In this document: positions 1 through 10,888 of the stretch, in pieces
How positions within the stretch are numbered: the first letter of the stretch is position 1
Layout of the letters: every line of letters begins with the position of its first letter
Assembly: GCA_037157565.1 (NCBI GenBank)
Contig: JAZHRO010000019.1
Location: 23,582,001-23,646,000, forward strand
Length of the DNA stretch: 64,000 bases
From: Thalassia testudinum
Taxonomy: Eukaryota; Streptophyta; Magnoliopsida; Alismatales; Hydrocharitaceae
Reading direction: 5' to 3'
Translations under genes and position numbers: made by a program
The notes under the pieces: generated by a model
Databases searched by the model: none
Told to the model about the DNA's origin: nothing
Seen by the model: only the letters and a program-made list of their open reading frames with translations

Positions 1-1396
1 CACAATAGAGAATGCTACTAGAAATAAATAGATAGATAGATAGAGAGAGAGAGATAGAAAGTGGCAGAGAGACGACACCGCTTGTAGGATGCTAGTGCGA
101 GGTGTGGCAACACCTCAGATCCAAAGTGCCGGGATGAAGGTCGGAGCAAAGTTGTAGAGGGACAGAGAGTTGCAGAGAAGGTGGAAGATATCTAGAGTTG
201 ATGGAAGAGAGATACTTCAACTGGGGGGGCTTTGGCTTTCCTTTATAGCTTTTATGGAGGGCAAAGTTGGTATTTTAGACCTTAATCTTGTGTAACACAT
301 TAGGATTGATCAGATCCATCAATTGGGAGATCAACGGACATAATTAGGCCTCAAAACAACCTCCAACGTGCCTCCATCGCACGGATTCACTCTCTGGCTG
401 ACACGTGGCACCCGCTACGCCCTTGGATCAAGATCGCATGGCCCCACTTCCTCCTCGTGCACCCGCTACAACGATTCCCTCTCTGCGCCTGCACCCGCAA
501 GCCTCATCTGAGCATCTCATCCTCATCCGTTCGATCTCATGATCAGACAGCTCGAGTGTGCGTGCCTCACCTTCCTGATCTCGCAAAATGCGTGGGATCA
601 CGTGTCCGGCCACGACGCGCTCTGATCACGCCACGTGGTCGTGCCTCCACCCTTTGATCGCCATCTGATGGCGCAATTGTGCCTGCGTGAGTGCTCCTTC
701 AATTTTGCGCAGCATCGCTCGAACGTGCATCCCACGCTTCCGCACAAGCGTGTGAGCCAATGTGCTATGCAAGAGTTTTGTTATAGTTTCCTATTTGTGT
801 CTATTTATCTTTATCTGGCTGGACGAGCGATGTGGCACGCTCGTGGCCGTTGGATGAAGATCCAATGACCCATAGCGTGCGAGGGTGGCTTTCCTAGATG
901 GGGCAGTGGTGAGGGAACGGCTGTGATGGCACCACGTGGAGCCATCATGGCCGTCCATCTTCTTTTCCTTGTATCTGGTGATGTGGATCTCCAATTGAGT
1001 TGATTTTTGCACCATTGGACTGCGATCGTCAATCCAGATTCATCTGTGCGGTTGGATTCTTCATCTGAGGCTCGAATCTTTGTCCTTTGGATTTATGATC
1101 TCCGTTCTTTTATGGACTACAGAAGATGCGCTGGTTGTCTGATCGAGACGATTTCAGAAGCATTGGACTCCCGTCGTCACTCTGACCAAATCTATCTAGT
1201 ATGATCTGACATCCATGGCTTCAAATCATCTGTGATTAAAATAATCTCTTTTATGTCATAAAATGACGATATTATCTATATGACTAATAAACTAGCTATT
1301 GTGCAAATTACGATGCCTATGAATGTATTATTCCTAAGTTATGCTAGAATCTAGCTTAATTTAGGTGATTTAGGTTGCATGATTGCTGTGCAATCA
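1..1396 (-). mobile_element. Partial LTR, minus-oriented (right end in window)
   Basis: This reads as a gypsy-type LTR on the minus strand whose far end lies left of the window. On the minus strand it begins TGATTGCACAGCAATCATGC at 1396. The first 14 bases match the start of the Element 1 LTR at 5068. A minus-strand TATAAAG lies at 241-247, about 1.15 kb from the LTR start, a layout like that of the neighbouring LTR at 1553-3250. The 640-1200 part resembles 2590-3080, for example the shared GATCCAATGACCCA. No coding frame is convincing. The polypurine tract expected next to the start is not clear at 1397, so this could be a solo LTR or an eroded end. Confidence 0.55.
27..59. repeat. GATA/GA microsatellite
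   Basis: A short run of GATA units passes into GA dinucleotides. It is simple sequence inside the partial LTR. Confidence 0.9.
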
Positions 1397-2234
1397 CTAC
1401 CTCTAGCTCACTCCACCTCTCTACCATACTCCTTATTAGCTAAGCTCGCTAAGCTAGCATAACTCAGCTAGTCACCTCCTTGGCCACAAAAACCTAACCC
1501 TAAAACACCACCTAACTAGTCCACTAAAGTAAGCCACATACCTACACCTACTTGTGTTGGAAGATCCACGCAAATGGGATTGGATTTTGAAAAACCCATC
1601 ATCGTAGTATGATTTGTGAAGAGATCTGTCAACAGATAAATTTATACCGAAATTCATAAAGAGATTCTGAGTCGAACACAAGGACACTATGTCGATCTAA
1701 AAGCTACGATTATATTTTTTTGGTATTTTTGTTTTAAAAGCGAGATAATCCCAGTGAAATTGATATTAACACTAAGAGAGAGAGAGAGAGAACAATCGCT
1801 TTGTAACTAAATACTATTTTTACAACTAGAAAGCAGGAAATGATTACAGTTAGAAAGTGAAAATTCTATTCTAGAAAGCAATAAAGAATGGAGAGAGATG
1901 TTATCCTCCTCGACAGTTGCTTGGAGGACGAGCCGGATAGGGCGACGCCTGGAAGACGAAGGAAGAAGATGAAAGACGAAGAATAGAGTAGGAAGAAACG
2001 GGGGTGAGGTAGGGCGTCATCGTTGTTGTGGGATCCACTTCCATAACAGGGGAGAGAAAATTTTGATTTTGATTCTAGAGGAGCATCTCGGGTTTGAGAC
2101 CAGCTTCTTTAGAGCTTTGGTGAGGGAGAGAAGTGAAGGAAGGGATGAAGAAGAAGTGGAGGTCATAGGGCTATATATAGGTATAGAGGTTGGGGGCAAT
2201 TAGGACATTTTATATATAAAACATTAATTCAGGG

Positions 2235-2266
2235 CCTTTAGTGATGGATTTATCCGTCACTAAAGG
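2235..2266. repeat. Near-perfect 32-bp palindrome (MITE-like core)
   Basis: The arms 2235-2249 (CCTTTAGTGATGGAT) and 2252-2266 (ATCCGTCACTAAAGG) pair at 14 of 15 positions around a 2-base centre. The sequence recalls terminal repeats of small inverted-repeat DNA transposons, but I see no clear larger element or target duplication around it. It lies between the TATA box and the start of a minus-oriented LTR. Confidence 0.6.
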
Positions 2267-2593
2267 GCTGAACGTGGGTTGAAGATCCGTGCGCACGCCT
2301 GCCTCCTCACCTTCAGCTACCTCAACGCTTACGCACGATCGCAACTGGATGGCTTAAACACGTCGTGCCTGATCTCCTTCAAAGCCTGTTAAGAGGCGAC
2401 GCGACCTCCTTCATCGTCGTTGGATCGAAGATCAACGCTCAAAGACGCACGCTCGCCCACCTTCACTGAAGCGCATCTGATGGCATGTTCGCGTTCCTCA
2501 CATTTGGGCGCACCACGTGTCCTGCATCTGCACCACCCGCTTGCCATCCAACGGCTTGATTTAGCTGCTCGTGCGCTTGCGCCTTGATTTGAG

Positions 2594-2651
2594 GTGTAGC
2601 GGGGATCGAACCTGCTCCTCTACTTCATGGAGAGACACTCGACCGCTACAC
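2594..2651 (-). other. tRNA-like sequence, truncated
   Basis: On the minus strand a 7-bp acceptor-like stem, GTGTAGC with GCTACAC, encloses 44 bases. These include a B-box-like GGTTCGATCC next to the 3' arm and a possible anticodon hairpin with loop CATGAAG. At 58 nt it is too short for a tRNA because the D arm is largely missing. It could be a tRNA pseudogene or the head of a tRNA-derived SINE captured by the LTR. It is unlikely to be a working tRNA gene. Confidence 0.35.
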
Positions 2652-3250
2652 TGCCCCCTCTTCTTTGTCAACTTTCTTACTGCGATGCGTGCTCTCGTGG
2701 CTGTTGGATCAGGATCCAATGACCCAGATCTGATCTAGCATTGAGGAGAGAGAGCGTGGCAGGTCCTTGAGTATTAACTGGGCCGCTTTGGGCGGCCGAG
2801 ATGGCGCAATCTTGGCTGTCTATCTTCTGTGACTTGTAGAAGGTGCCACGAATGTCGGATTGGCCGTGAGGCTGCAATCATCGATCCGAACCCATTCGTA
2901 TGATTGGATTTGTCATCGAAAGTGCGGATTGACACCATCTTGCTCTTGATCTCAAACCTTCCTCGGATTATATCTGATGCTACAGAAGTCCGATCGGGGC
3001 GATCTTGGAGTCATTGAACTCCAATTGTCGCCCTGATTAGATCTGTACGGTTGGATCTTTGATCTGAGGCCCCGATTAAAATTCGCCCTGTCCCTAGCCA
3101 CCAAAAAGAAGAAATTACTATACAATTTGTATAACTTGACCTAAATGCATGATGATGCATGTTATGCAATATTTACAATGCATGATGCTAATATGATACT
3201 AAGAACATACATTAATAGACATTTTTGGCTATTCAAATGTATGCACATCA

Positions 3251-4174
3251 CACCCTCATGCCTATCTTTTGCTAGTTCCTAGCAAAAACTATATGCTATT
3301 TATAAAAGAATTAGGTCAGATTTCTTGGGAAAAAGTTATTCTTCAACACTAAGAGATTTTTACTAAGAACCTGAACTACAAAGACACAACAACGCCTGGG
3401 TGTTTGCCAAAATGCAGACCACCTCAAGCCCTCGCCTTATTCAAAGGAGGATCTTTTTCTTCTTTTCTTATTTTCTAATTTTTTAGGATTTTTGAGTTTA
3501 GGGTTTTGGAGCAGCTTTCTACGGCCACTCAACCCACCCAAGACTCGAAGAGAACCCTAAGTTCTAAGCATCTCTGTGTGAAATGTGATAAACTCATTGA
3601 TTGGTGATTAGAACGGACTTTGGGTTTCTACGCCGCTAGGTGACCTTGAAAAGAAATTCTGCCTAAAGGTGTATCTATTCGACCGGTAGCTTTCTCCCTA
3701 CTTTTATTTTTATGGGGTCAACACAAGGGCGAACCCAGTGTATATCTCCCTAGCCTATTCTACTTCTCCGCTTCTTCCTAAGTGTTTTGGAATTTTATGT
3801 GCATTTCTTGAGCTAGGTTCTAGACAACCTACCAATGGACTGTTACTCACGACAACTTTCCAGCCATACTCGTGCGGTGAAGTGTGGCTTATTTCTTTTT
3901 CTTTTCTTTGCTCCTTTTCATTTTTTTTTTCATTTTTTTAAAGTAGGTGGCTTCCCTGATCTAAGATTTACCTAAAGGCAGCAGGAAAAGAATGGTCGTG
4001 TGACTAGGCTCTGGACAACCTACCTATGTGCTGTTACCCACGATAACTTGCCAGCCATACCACCCTAGAAGGTTCATTAGCTACCCAATTTCCGTAAAAA
4101 TCACTGAAAAGCGAGTCAGGGCAAATAGTGTGTAGATGTTTAGACTTAAAATCCCCTCAAATCAGAGGGCAGGT
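3251..4174 (-). mobile_element. 3' untranslated region of the truncated minus element, with polypurine tract
   Basis: This is the internal sequence next to the minus-oriented LTR at 1553-3250. At 3251-3281, read on the minus strand, it carries CTAGCAAAAGATAGGCATG followed by AGGGTG, the extended polypurine tract shared with the other elements. No coding sequence is visible. Two 57-bp repeats lie at 3813-3869 and 4004-4060. The rest of the element is gone, replaced by the sequence starting around 4175. Confidence 0.55.
3813..4060. repeat. Pair of 57-bp direct repeats in a 3' untranslated region
   Basis: Copies at 3813-3869 and 4004-4060 share CTAGG, GACAACCTACC, CTGTTAC, CACGA, AACTT and CCAGCCATAC in the same order, about 191 bp apart. 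They occupy the place where Elements 2 and 3 carry a different three-copy repeat. Confidence 0.75.
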
Positions 4175-5067
4175 TGATAAGTCGTGTACTTATCACCCCA
4201 ACTTATTTAACCAATTTGAAGTAAATTCAGAATGACGAGGACTCGATAAGCAAATCCACATTTTAGTGGACACTCGGGCTGATAAAGTCCGAAGACTTGA
4301 AGGGTTTAAGTGTTCATATCCTATTGTATTATTCCCTAAAGTTGAAAAATCCTAATGCTCAATTATTCTTTCCTAATTCAATTATTTTTTATTTTTTTAT
4401 ATTTTTTAAATAAAGAATAGAAAAAATAAGTAGAATTTACAAGATTCCACAGAGTTGACAAAATGATTCAGAAATGAATCCACCCCCCCATGCCAAATTG
4501 CATATTTCCTACATCATTAACAAACTGCATATTTCCAGCATCACTAGGTTTCAGGCCAAAACTCCTCTTCCTTGCCTTCCTCTGGCTAGCTCTGACAAGC
4601 TCCTCGATCCCCCTTTGTCGCCCTCTGCGACGTACAATGGGCAGAGGGAATATCTTCCTCGCCTTCGTTTGCTCCTTGACAGCCAAATCAGGGGCACCCT
4701 CGACCCCTTCCACCTCACCTTCTCTCCCACCGGAGATTTCACCTTCTTCGGTGTCGGCCAATCATAGTCGGTGCCAACTCCCTCCCTTTCATCTGTTAGC
4801 TAGGCCTATCATCTCCCTCTCTCTCTCTAGTGTCTCCCTATCCCTTCATTTTCTTAATTCAACTGACGATCACCTCCTTTCCCCTCCATCTTCCCCAACT
4901 CTGGCCATGCCTCCAGCGTGGTTGCACGCACTCCACTGTACACCAAACACCACACCATCACCGCCAACAGCTACGCATAATCTCACTCACCAAAAGCCCT
5001 CACAAAATTTCACCTTCCATCCACTCCTTCGCCCCTCTGCACGTCCTCTCCGTCATCGGCTGGCCAC
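4175..5067 (+). mobile_element. Degraded host LTR, segment 1 (start uncertain)
   Basis: This is the left piece of an older plus-oriented LTR that Elements 1 and 3 inserted into. A candidate start is TGATAAGTCGTGTACTTATC at 4175, which contains an 8-bp inverted repeat (4175-4182 with 4188-4195). The C-rich, TCC-rich stretch from about 4490 resembles the leader part of the Element 3 LTR. The last five bases, 5063-5067 (GCCAC), are the left target duplication of Element 1, and the sequence resumes at 16766. The start point is a guess; the interruption is firm. Confidence 0.4.
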
Positions 5068-5914
5068 TGATTGCACAGCAAAAATACACCAACAATTGTG
5101 CCATCTTGTGCTATTTCCTAGCATTACCAGTGCATATTAGGTATCCATAGTCGCATTTGTAAAAATACACGCATGCATGCATTTATTTGAGAGGGGAGGA
5201 GAGTGAATAAAATGGCCGTGAAATTAACGTATTCCTCAAGTGCTGCCTCGCAAATTCACCACCTTTATTTTTATTTGACTTTTTTCTTCGTGGCTGCATG
5301 GCATGGCTTGATTATCTTTACGCCATTCTCTGCTGCATGCTTGCCCTGCAGCCGCATGCACAGCATGCACAGCCAGGGCATGGCTGTGCTTGCCTTATTC
5401 CTCTTTAAAAAGGGCTCAGCTTTCTTCTTTGCGGCAGAGCCTGGTTCACACAAAAAACCCAACACAGCAGCTTCCTTTCTAGGCTGTCTCCTCCCCTCTC
5501 CCCTCCATACGCAGCCTCTCTTCTTCCTAAAGAGCCACTCTGCGGGCAGGAGCAGCTCACAGTGGTGCACAACCACCACTGTGAGTCCCACCACCGCCCA
5601 GCTCATCAAAGAGCTGGTGGGCATGGTGGTTCCCCGCTCTGATTTCATCGTTCAAAGCATTTCCGCCATTGCCACAGGAGCTTCAAGCTTTGAAGCTCAA
5701 GCACCGCAGTAGCAGCAGCAAGGCGGCAGCAGCAGCGCAGGCCTCCACACGCCTCAGGCTCCTGTTCTGCAGCCTCTAAGCACGGCAGCAGGCCGCGCCC
5801 TCGCCTCTCTCCGTGCAAGCCAGCAGCTGGCGCAGCCTCTTCCGCACGAACGCTAGCCCCTCCACACCGCCCACACACGCTGAACCGGGCGCAGGCGGTC
5901 GCACGAGCCGAGCA

Positions 5915-5967
5915 CGCACTGTAGCCACTGTTCACGCTAGAGAGCGCGACACTGTGGCTACAGTGCG
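5915..5967. repeat. Perfect 14-bp inverted repeat
   Basis: CGCACTGTAGCCAC at 5915-5928 pairs fully with GTGGCTACAGTGCG at 5954-5967 across a 25-base spacer. Directly after it, TGACCGGTAAGT and ACTTATCCGGTCA (5968-5997) form a second, slightly imperfect inverted repeat containing a consensus-like splice donor GGTAAGT. The position, downstream of the LTR start and inside the part missing from the 3' LTR, suggests a structured 5' leader. Confidence 0.8.
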
Positions 5968-6287
5968 ATGACCGGTAAGTTTCTCACTTATCCGGTCACC
6001 CAGAGCTCTCTCTCCGCATTGCTACCGGCGCCAACCCGTCTGCGAACGCTCGCGCCCGCGTCTCTCCCCGTGCCCGCTCCAGCGCCTGCGCCGGTGTCAG
6101 TGCCCGCTTCTTCGTATCCGCACCCTCCTCACCATGCAACACAGTGTGCTGTGGTCTCTCCCTCACGCTCACTCCCTCTTGCGTGCGCCCGCCTCTTCGC
6201 ACGCCTACGTGCCTGCGTGTGCGCGTGGACCACCAGACATTGCCTGTTGCTCCAGACGGCTTAACACGCGCTTCTTCACTCTAGCAG

Positions 6288-6372
6288 TCTCTCTCTCTCT
6301 CTCTCACAACACTCTCTCACTCTCTCTGCAGACACATACACACACACACTCACACTCTCGCACACACACACT
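6288..6372. repeat. CT and CA microsatellite
   Basis: CTCTCT runs pass into CACACA and CTCACA runs. Simple sequence within the Element 1 5' LTR. Confidence 0.9.
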
Positions 6373-6379
6373 CTCACTT

Positions 6380-6541
6380 ATACACTACTATATACTTATA
6401 TATATATACATATATATATTTATATCTATATATATTTATATACATATATATATACATACATACATATATCTATACATATATTAGTACCTATATAACTAAG
6501 TATAAGTATATATACATATATATATATACACACATATATTT

Positions 6542-6584
<43 letters not shown>

Positions 6585-6836
6585 AATATACATACATATA
6601 TACTTATATCTATAACTATAAATACATATATATATATATATATCTAGCTACATATATCTATATACATAGATACTTATACTAATATATATATATACATATA
6701 TTTACATACCTATATATATATATATATATACATATATAAGTACACATATACCTATAAAATTATAACTATATATATATATATACATATAGATATATATTTA
6801 CATATATGCATACATATATATATATTTTCATATCAC
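6380..6836. repeat. TA-rich microsatellite block of about 450 bp
   Basis: Almost entirely TATA, CATA and TATC units with a few TTTA breaks; a shorter TA run recurs at about 7044-7076. It lies within the part of the Element 1 5' LTR that is absent from the 3' LTR, so expansion or fragility here could relate to the missing segment. Confidence 0.95.
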
Positions 6837-7533
6837 TTGCCATACGTTGTATCGTGGGAATATCTGCACCAGTTGCTGATATTCCCCGATACACGTGTAC
6901 AGAAAGCGTTTTCGCACACATCTTTCACCCATCCATCTTACACTCCACGCGGCACTTCGTCTTGTTGGTTGCGTCTTTCTAGACGACGACCGACTCGACA
7001 CCGTGCTACACGCCATCTCCACCTCCACCCCCACCCCTTTATACATATATAATATATACATATATATATATACTATATTTACTTTATTTTTGTTTCTCTT
7101 TCCTGCCAGTAAAAAGATAAAAAAATATATAAAAGAGAAAAGATAATCCTTGACTTGCAGGTACTCAGTCTTGCGAATAGCAAGATTAGTTTTGAAACCC
7201 TAATTTGGCTCAAAGCCAAGAACCTGATTTTGAGGATGTACCTCAAGGACAAAAATTATCAGAAAAAAATCTTAAATAGAAAAACACCAAAAACATAATA
7301 AACGAACGGAAGAGATTCGTTGTAGGAAAGGCGTAGAAACTTATTCACTTCTAATCCCACTTCTCTGAGTTCGACCTTGGGCCTAAAAGTGACCAAGATA
7401 AAATCAAATAGGCCAGATAAAAAAATTTTGTAAAGAGATGGCTAGGCTCGATTTCGGTTAACCACTATATTCATTACAATGATAAAATCACCATATTAAC
7501 ACAACCTATCCGGGTCTACACCACCCTCTTTTC

Positions 7534-7551
7534 TGGCGCCGTTGCTGGGGA
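7534..7551 (+). other. Element 1 primer-binding site (tRNA-Asp type)
   Basis: TGGCGCCGTTGCTGGGGA is the complement of a plant tRNA-Asp 3' end with one mismatch from the usual GCCGGGGA. It begins 10 bases after the 5' LTR ends at 7523. In the retrotransposon cycle, minus-strand DNA synthesis starts here. Confidence 0.93.
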
Positions 7552-8931
7552 AGTGCACATTCAAGTAAGTTTTTACTCCATTCCTTTAATTTTTCTCTTG
7601 TCACACCCTTCTCTTCATGGGTGTTTTTGTTTGTTGCTGTGTAGGTGAACCTGTTGCAAGGAGAAGGCAGGCAGATGAAGTTGGAGATGTGGGCAGATCC
7701 AAGGCAGGAACGAGAGCGTGAAGACGCCGACACTGCACTAGAGCTTCGCACACATTGCTGAACAAGTAGGTCTTTCTTTCTTAGCAACTTTGGTCAACTT
7801 GTCACCTTAATAATATAAAAAAAAGAAAAAAATGACTAAAATAAAAAAAAACTAAAAACACTTCTTTGGATTTCTTGGGGCAAAAATCACTTGTTTGATT
7901 GTTTGTCATCACTCCCACCGCCCCGGGATTTCCCGCCAAACTTCGCATAGCGAAAATCCAAGAATCTTGATTCTTGAATCTTTCGCCATGTGAAGTATTC
8001 TTTGAGGCAAAAATAAATAGATTGATTGCCATCCTTCTTTGCCTCATTTATCTGCAATTCAGGATCACCTTTTTCGTGGGGAGACTTGGAATTGAGTTGA
8101 TTCCAACCCCACCACGACCTTTCACGTGCCTAAGATTCGATCCCGAATACTTCAACCCCAACAATTTGATTTTCTTTATCTTATGGTTGAGCCTTGTGTG
8201 TGGACATCTTTTTGGTGATTTGGAGCACTTGAATTGAAGTGCTTTGGCTCCCTTTCACACTAATCTAAAATTGATCCGTGCATCCACACATAAAAATCTC
8301 CATCTAGGGAAGCCCATTCCATTTTAGCATGCATTAACCAACTGACATTGAAGAAGGGTTTGTTGGGCTTAGAAGAAAACTTGTATTCTCTCAAAACCCG
8401 AAGATTGGTTGAATTGGTAATTCAACGAAATCCTAAAATTCATACTACTTAAGGCTGAATTCTAAAAATCATTCACCAATTAAAACTTCAATTCGGGGAG
8501 ATTTCCCTATTGCATGCTTAGTTTACACACTCTCTATAAAATCAATCACTTGGGCATTACCCGTAAATAACGCCATTCACATTCCAGAAGCACTTGATCC
8601 TAAGCCTCTAACTAAAATTGGTAGCAACTTGACCCTTATTAAGGATTGGAGGTCTAACTACCTGCGTGTAGCGCCTACGTGCTGATGAGGTTTCCCGCGT
8701 GCTATCGGGTGTCTAAGACTGGGGCAAACGGCCTTTCAATCTAGCCCAGTGGTTTTGCGGTGCTTGCATTCGATTTCGTGGGTTGTGATAGTAGGTAACT
8801 TAGATCTTTAGGTCTAAGGACACACTGTAGAGGTTAGGAATTTGATTATATTGATTTGTCATCAAGTTTGCGGTGTCATTTCTTTCATCTCTTTTCCCTT
8901 TGTATCCCCCCAATTCTTCCTGTGGTAGTGC
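7552..8931 (+). other. Element 1 leader between primer site and gag, no gene seen
   Basis: About 1.4 kb with many stops in all frames. It contains possible splice signals (AAGTAAGT near 7566; a pyrimidine stretch followed by GTGTAG near 7643), which would suit a spliced gag-pol transcript. That reading is inference only. Confidence 0.5.
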
Positions 8932-10888
8932 ATGTTTAGGAGGAGGGCACAAAACCCTGAACTGTGTGAATTGCCTGATAATTTTAGAAAAGAAGCTGAA
9001 TCGTCCTCCTCCTCCACAAACATGGCTGCACGGCCACCCCCAAATCCCGAGGGAGGAAACTGCCCTCAAAACCCACCAGGTGGTGGAGCCTTAGATCCCA
9101 TAACCCGCCTCCAAGCCCAAATGAAAATGTATAATGAACAAATTGAGGCTATTAGGGAAACATTGGAGGAAATGCAGAACCCTCCCGAACGGGAGGAGCC
9201 TAGTTCTCTTAGCTCCTATCAGAACCCCGCTGCTACAGAGACCATAGTAAAAATTCGGGTCCCCATGGGCGGGGACGACTTTGAACTAAAACCTAACATA
9301 ATTGGCCTGATAAATTTTCACTTCCATGGTCTTGCAAGTGAAGATCCTTTTCTTCACTTGGAAGACCTAACCCGATTGGCTGAAACTGTTAAACCGAGAA
9401 ATATCGGGTTACCTATAGTCCTCATGAAAATGTTCCCATTTTCATTGCGGGATAAAGCGTCGCAGTGGTTACACACCCTTGGGAGAACCATCCACTCTTG
9501 GGAAGAGATGCGAACAGTGTTTCTCAAGAAGTTCTTCCCAATCGGACGAACCAATGCACTTCACAGTGCTATTTACGTAACAAAACGACGAACAGTTTCA
9601 TGAGGCATGGGAGAGATATAATGACCTCCTCAGGAAGTGTCCGCACCACGGTCTGCCTAAGTGGCATATAGCCCATATTTTCTACTATGGGTTAAATGAG
9701 ACTTTGAAGCAGATTGCAGATGCTTCCTTCAGAGGGAATTTTATGAATAAAGACGAGAATGGAGCATTCAAATTATTTGAAAATATGAGCGAAAACTCAA
9801 TGAACAATGCCTCCATTGTCTCCTTTAATTGTACCAGCCTGCCCCGTAATATCCACAAAGTTGACACGGGACCCTCCCTTTCATCCACAGATCTCAGCCT
9901 TATCGCACAGAAATTGGATGAAGTCTCCGTCGTGCACAAGAAGCTAGACGAGCTTCTGGCCAACCCCGCCCGTTCTATGACAAACACCCCCACCTCACCA
10001 CTTTGTCACAATCCCAATTCTTCCAGCACCAGGCTTATCTCGAGAAACCCCGTAAGACCTTCCTTACCGAGTGTCGCATCGAGCGACTTGGTAAGTCATG
10101 TGGATTTGGCTTCTGCGAGCCAGTATTTTGACATGGAGGACCAAGCCTCCGTGTGCTCGGACGCATATTTACATGCGGATGCACCTTCTAGCATAGAAGA
10201 CGCTTGCGCCCTGGGGAACAACCCGTTCTCTACCACTTATAACCCAGGGTGGTGAAATCATCCGAACTTCGCATGGTCCAACAACCCGCAGTGCCAAAAC
10301 CTCAATGGTGGACCAATGCGACGGTCCGCACCCGTCATCCCAAGGGCCCAGTCTAATCCCATGGCGAATCCACCATCGGGTCCTTGCGTACCGCAAACAA
10401 AACACGCATCAAGCCCTCTGGACAAATTGATGCGAATGATGACGGAAATGTCAAAGCGCCATGAAGAGAACATGACCTCTCTTCAGCACCAATTAGCGCA
10501 ACAGAATGCTGAGATCAGTCAACTACGCATGGCAACTCGATCTCAGGGCACTCTTCCCTCCCAACCTGTTCCCAACCCGTGAAATTTCGTACCCTGTGGT
10601 CCTCAACCATAGGTACGACCTTCTCAGGGGCAGGTTCATCAGATTCTGCAAGGCCCGAGCATTCCACCGGGATTTCAGGCTAATCCTGCTACAACACCTC
10701 ACTCTTATGTCCCTATTGCGAACCCTCCTTCGCTTTATGATCCCACTAGACCCGCATCGTCCAATGCTATCACTACGAGGAGCGGTAAGCAGACCGTCGA
10801 TCCGCCTCGACCTGATCCTGGCCCATCTTCTTCATCGCCCTCTCATTCGGGATGCGCACCACATTCGCGAGAGGACGATACACCAAAA
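8932..10888 (+). pseudogene. gag: Element 1 gag (capsid/nucleocapsid), broken
   Basis: Gag packages the retrotransposon RNA into cytoplasmic particles. The frame opens at ATG 8932 (a second candidate ATG is at 9022) and holds the retrotrans_gag core: FPFSLRDKASQWL, then WEEMRTVFLKKFFP at about residues 165-205. A frameshift near 9580 breaks the frame at 9603, and homology resumes in the frame read from about 9599 with HEAWERYNDLLRKCPHHG. In-frame stops follow: TGA 10253-10255 directly after YNPGW, TGA 10580-10582 and TAG 10610-10612. The frame then runs on through a Pro/Ser-rich linker with TTRSGK into the protease, so gag and pol were one open frame. I saw no clear CCHC zinc knuckle. Confidence 0.88.

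Larger units (their letters stand above)
1553..3250 (-). mobile_element. LTR, minus-oriented, 3' LTR of a truncated element
   Basis: Read on the minus strand, the LTR starts TGATGTGCATACATTTG at 3250 and ends near ..CCAACACA at about 1553. Immediately upstream of its start (plus 3251-3281) is a polypurine tract of the kind seen in the other elements here, which fixes this as a 3' LTR. A minus-strand TATA-type sequence is at 2171-2179. Near the LTR end there is a GTGTTCGAC-type motif and a TACTACGATG-like box, as in the other LTRs. The left boundary is uncertain by a few bases, and no target duplication could be tested. Confidence 0.65.
5068..7523 (+). repeat. Element 1 5' LTR (long form)
   Basis: This runs from TGATTGCACAGC to GGGTCTACACCA. 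Bases 5068 to about 5443 and 7448-7523 align with the 3' LTR; about 5444-7447 have no counterpart there. That extra part holds a GC-rich block, a 14-bp inverted repeat, CT/CA and TA microsatellites, and a hairpin after TTCGACC at 7376-7397. As the 5' LTR it would supply the promoter and the transcript start. No clean TATA box stands out; TTTAAAAAG near 5404 is a weak candidate. Confidence 0.9.

Noticed and set aside
4490..5140. 216-codon plus frame
   Set aside because: It runs across the host/Element 1 junction at 5068, so it cannot be a native gene; Leu/Ser/Pro-rich from C/T-rich sequence.
5203..5712. 169-codon plus frame
   Set aside because: Entirely inside the Element 1 5' LTR and only partly present in the 3' LTR; no recognisable domain.
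6134..6484. 116-codon frame with Thr-His and Ile-Tyr repeats
   Set aside because: A translated microsatellite.
6380..6836. Possible CRISPR or satellite array
   Set aside because: Simple TA-rich sequence without spacer and repeat structure; the genome is a plant.
7534..7551. Possible tRNA-Asp gene fragment (also 19763-19780 and 29029-29046)
   Set aside because: Only the 18 bases complementary to the tRNA 3' end are present, just past an LTR end; these are primer-binding sites.
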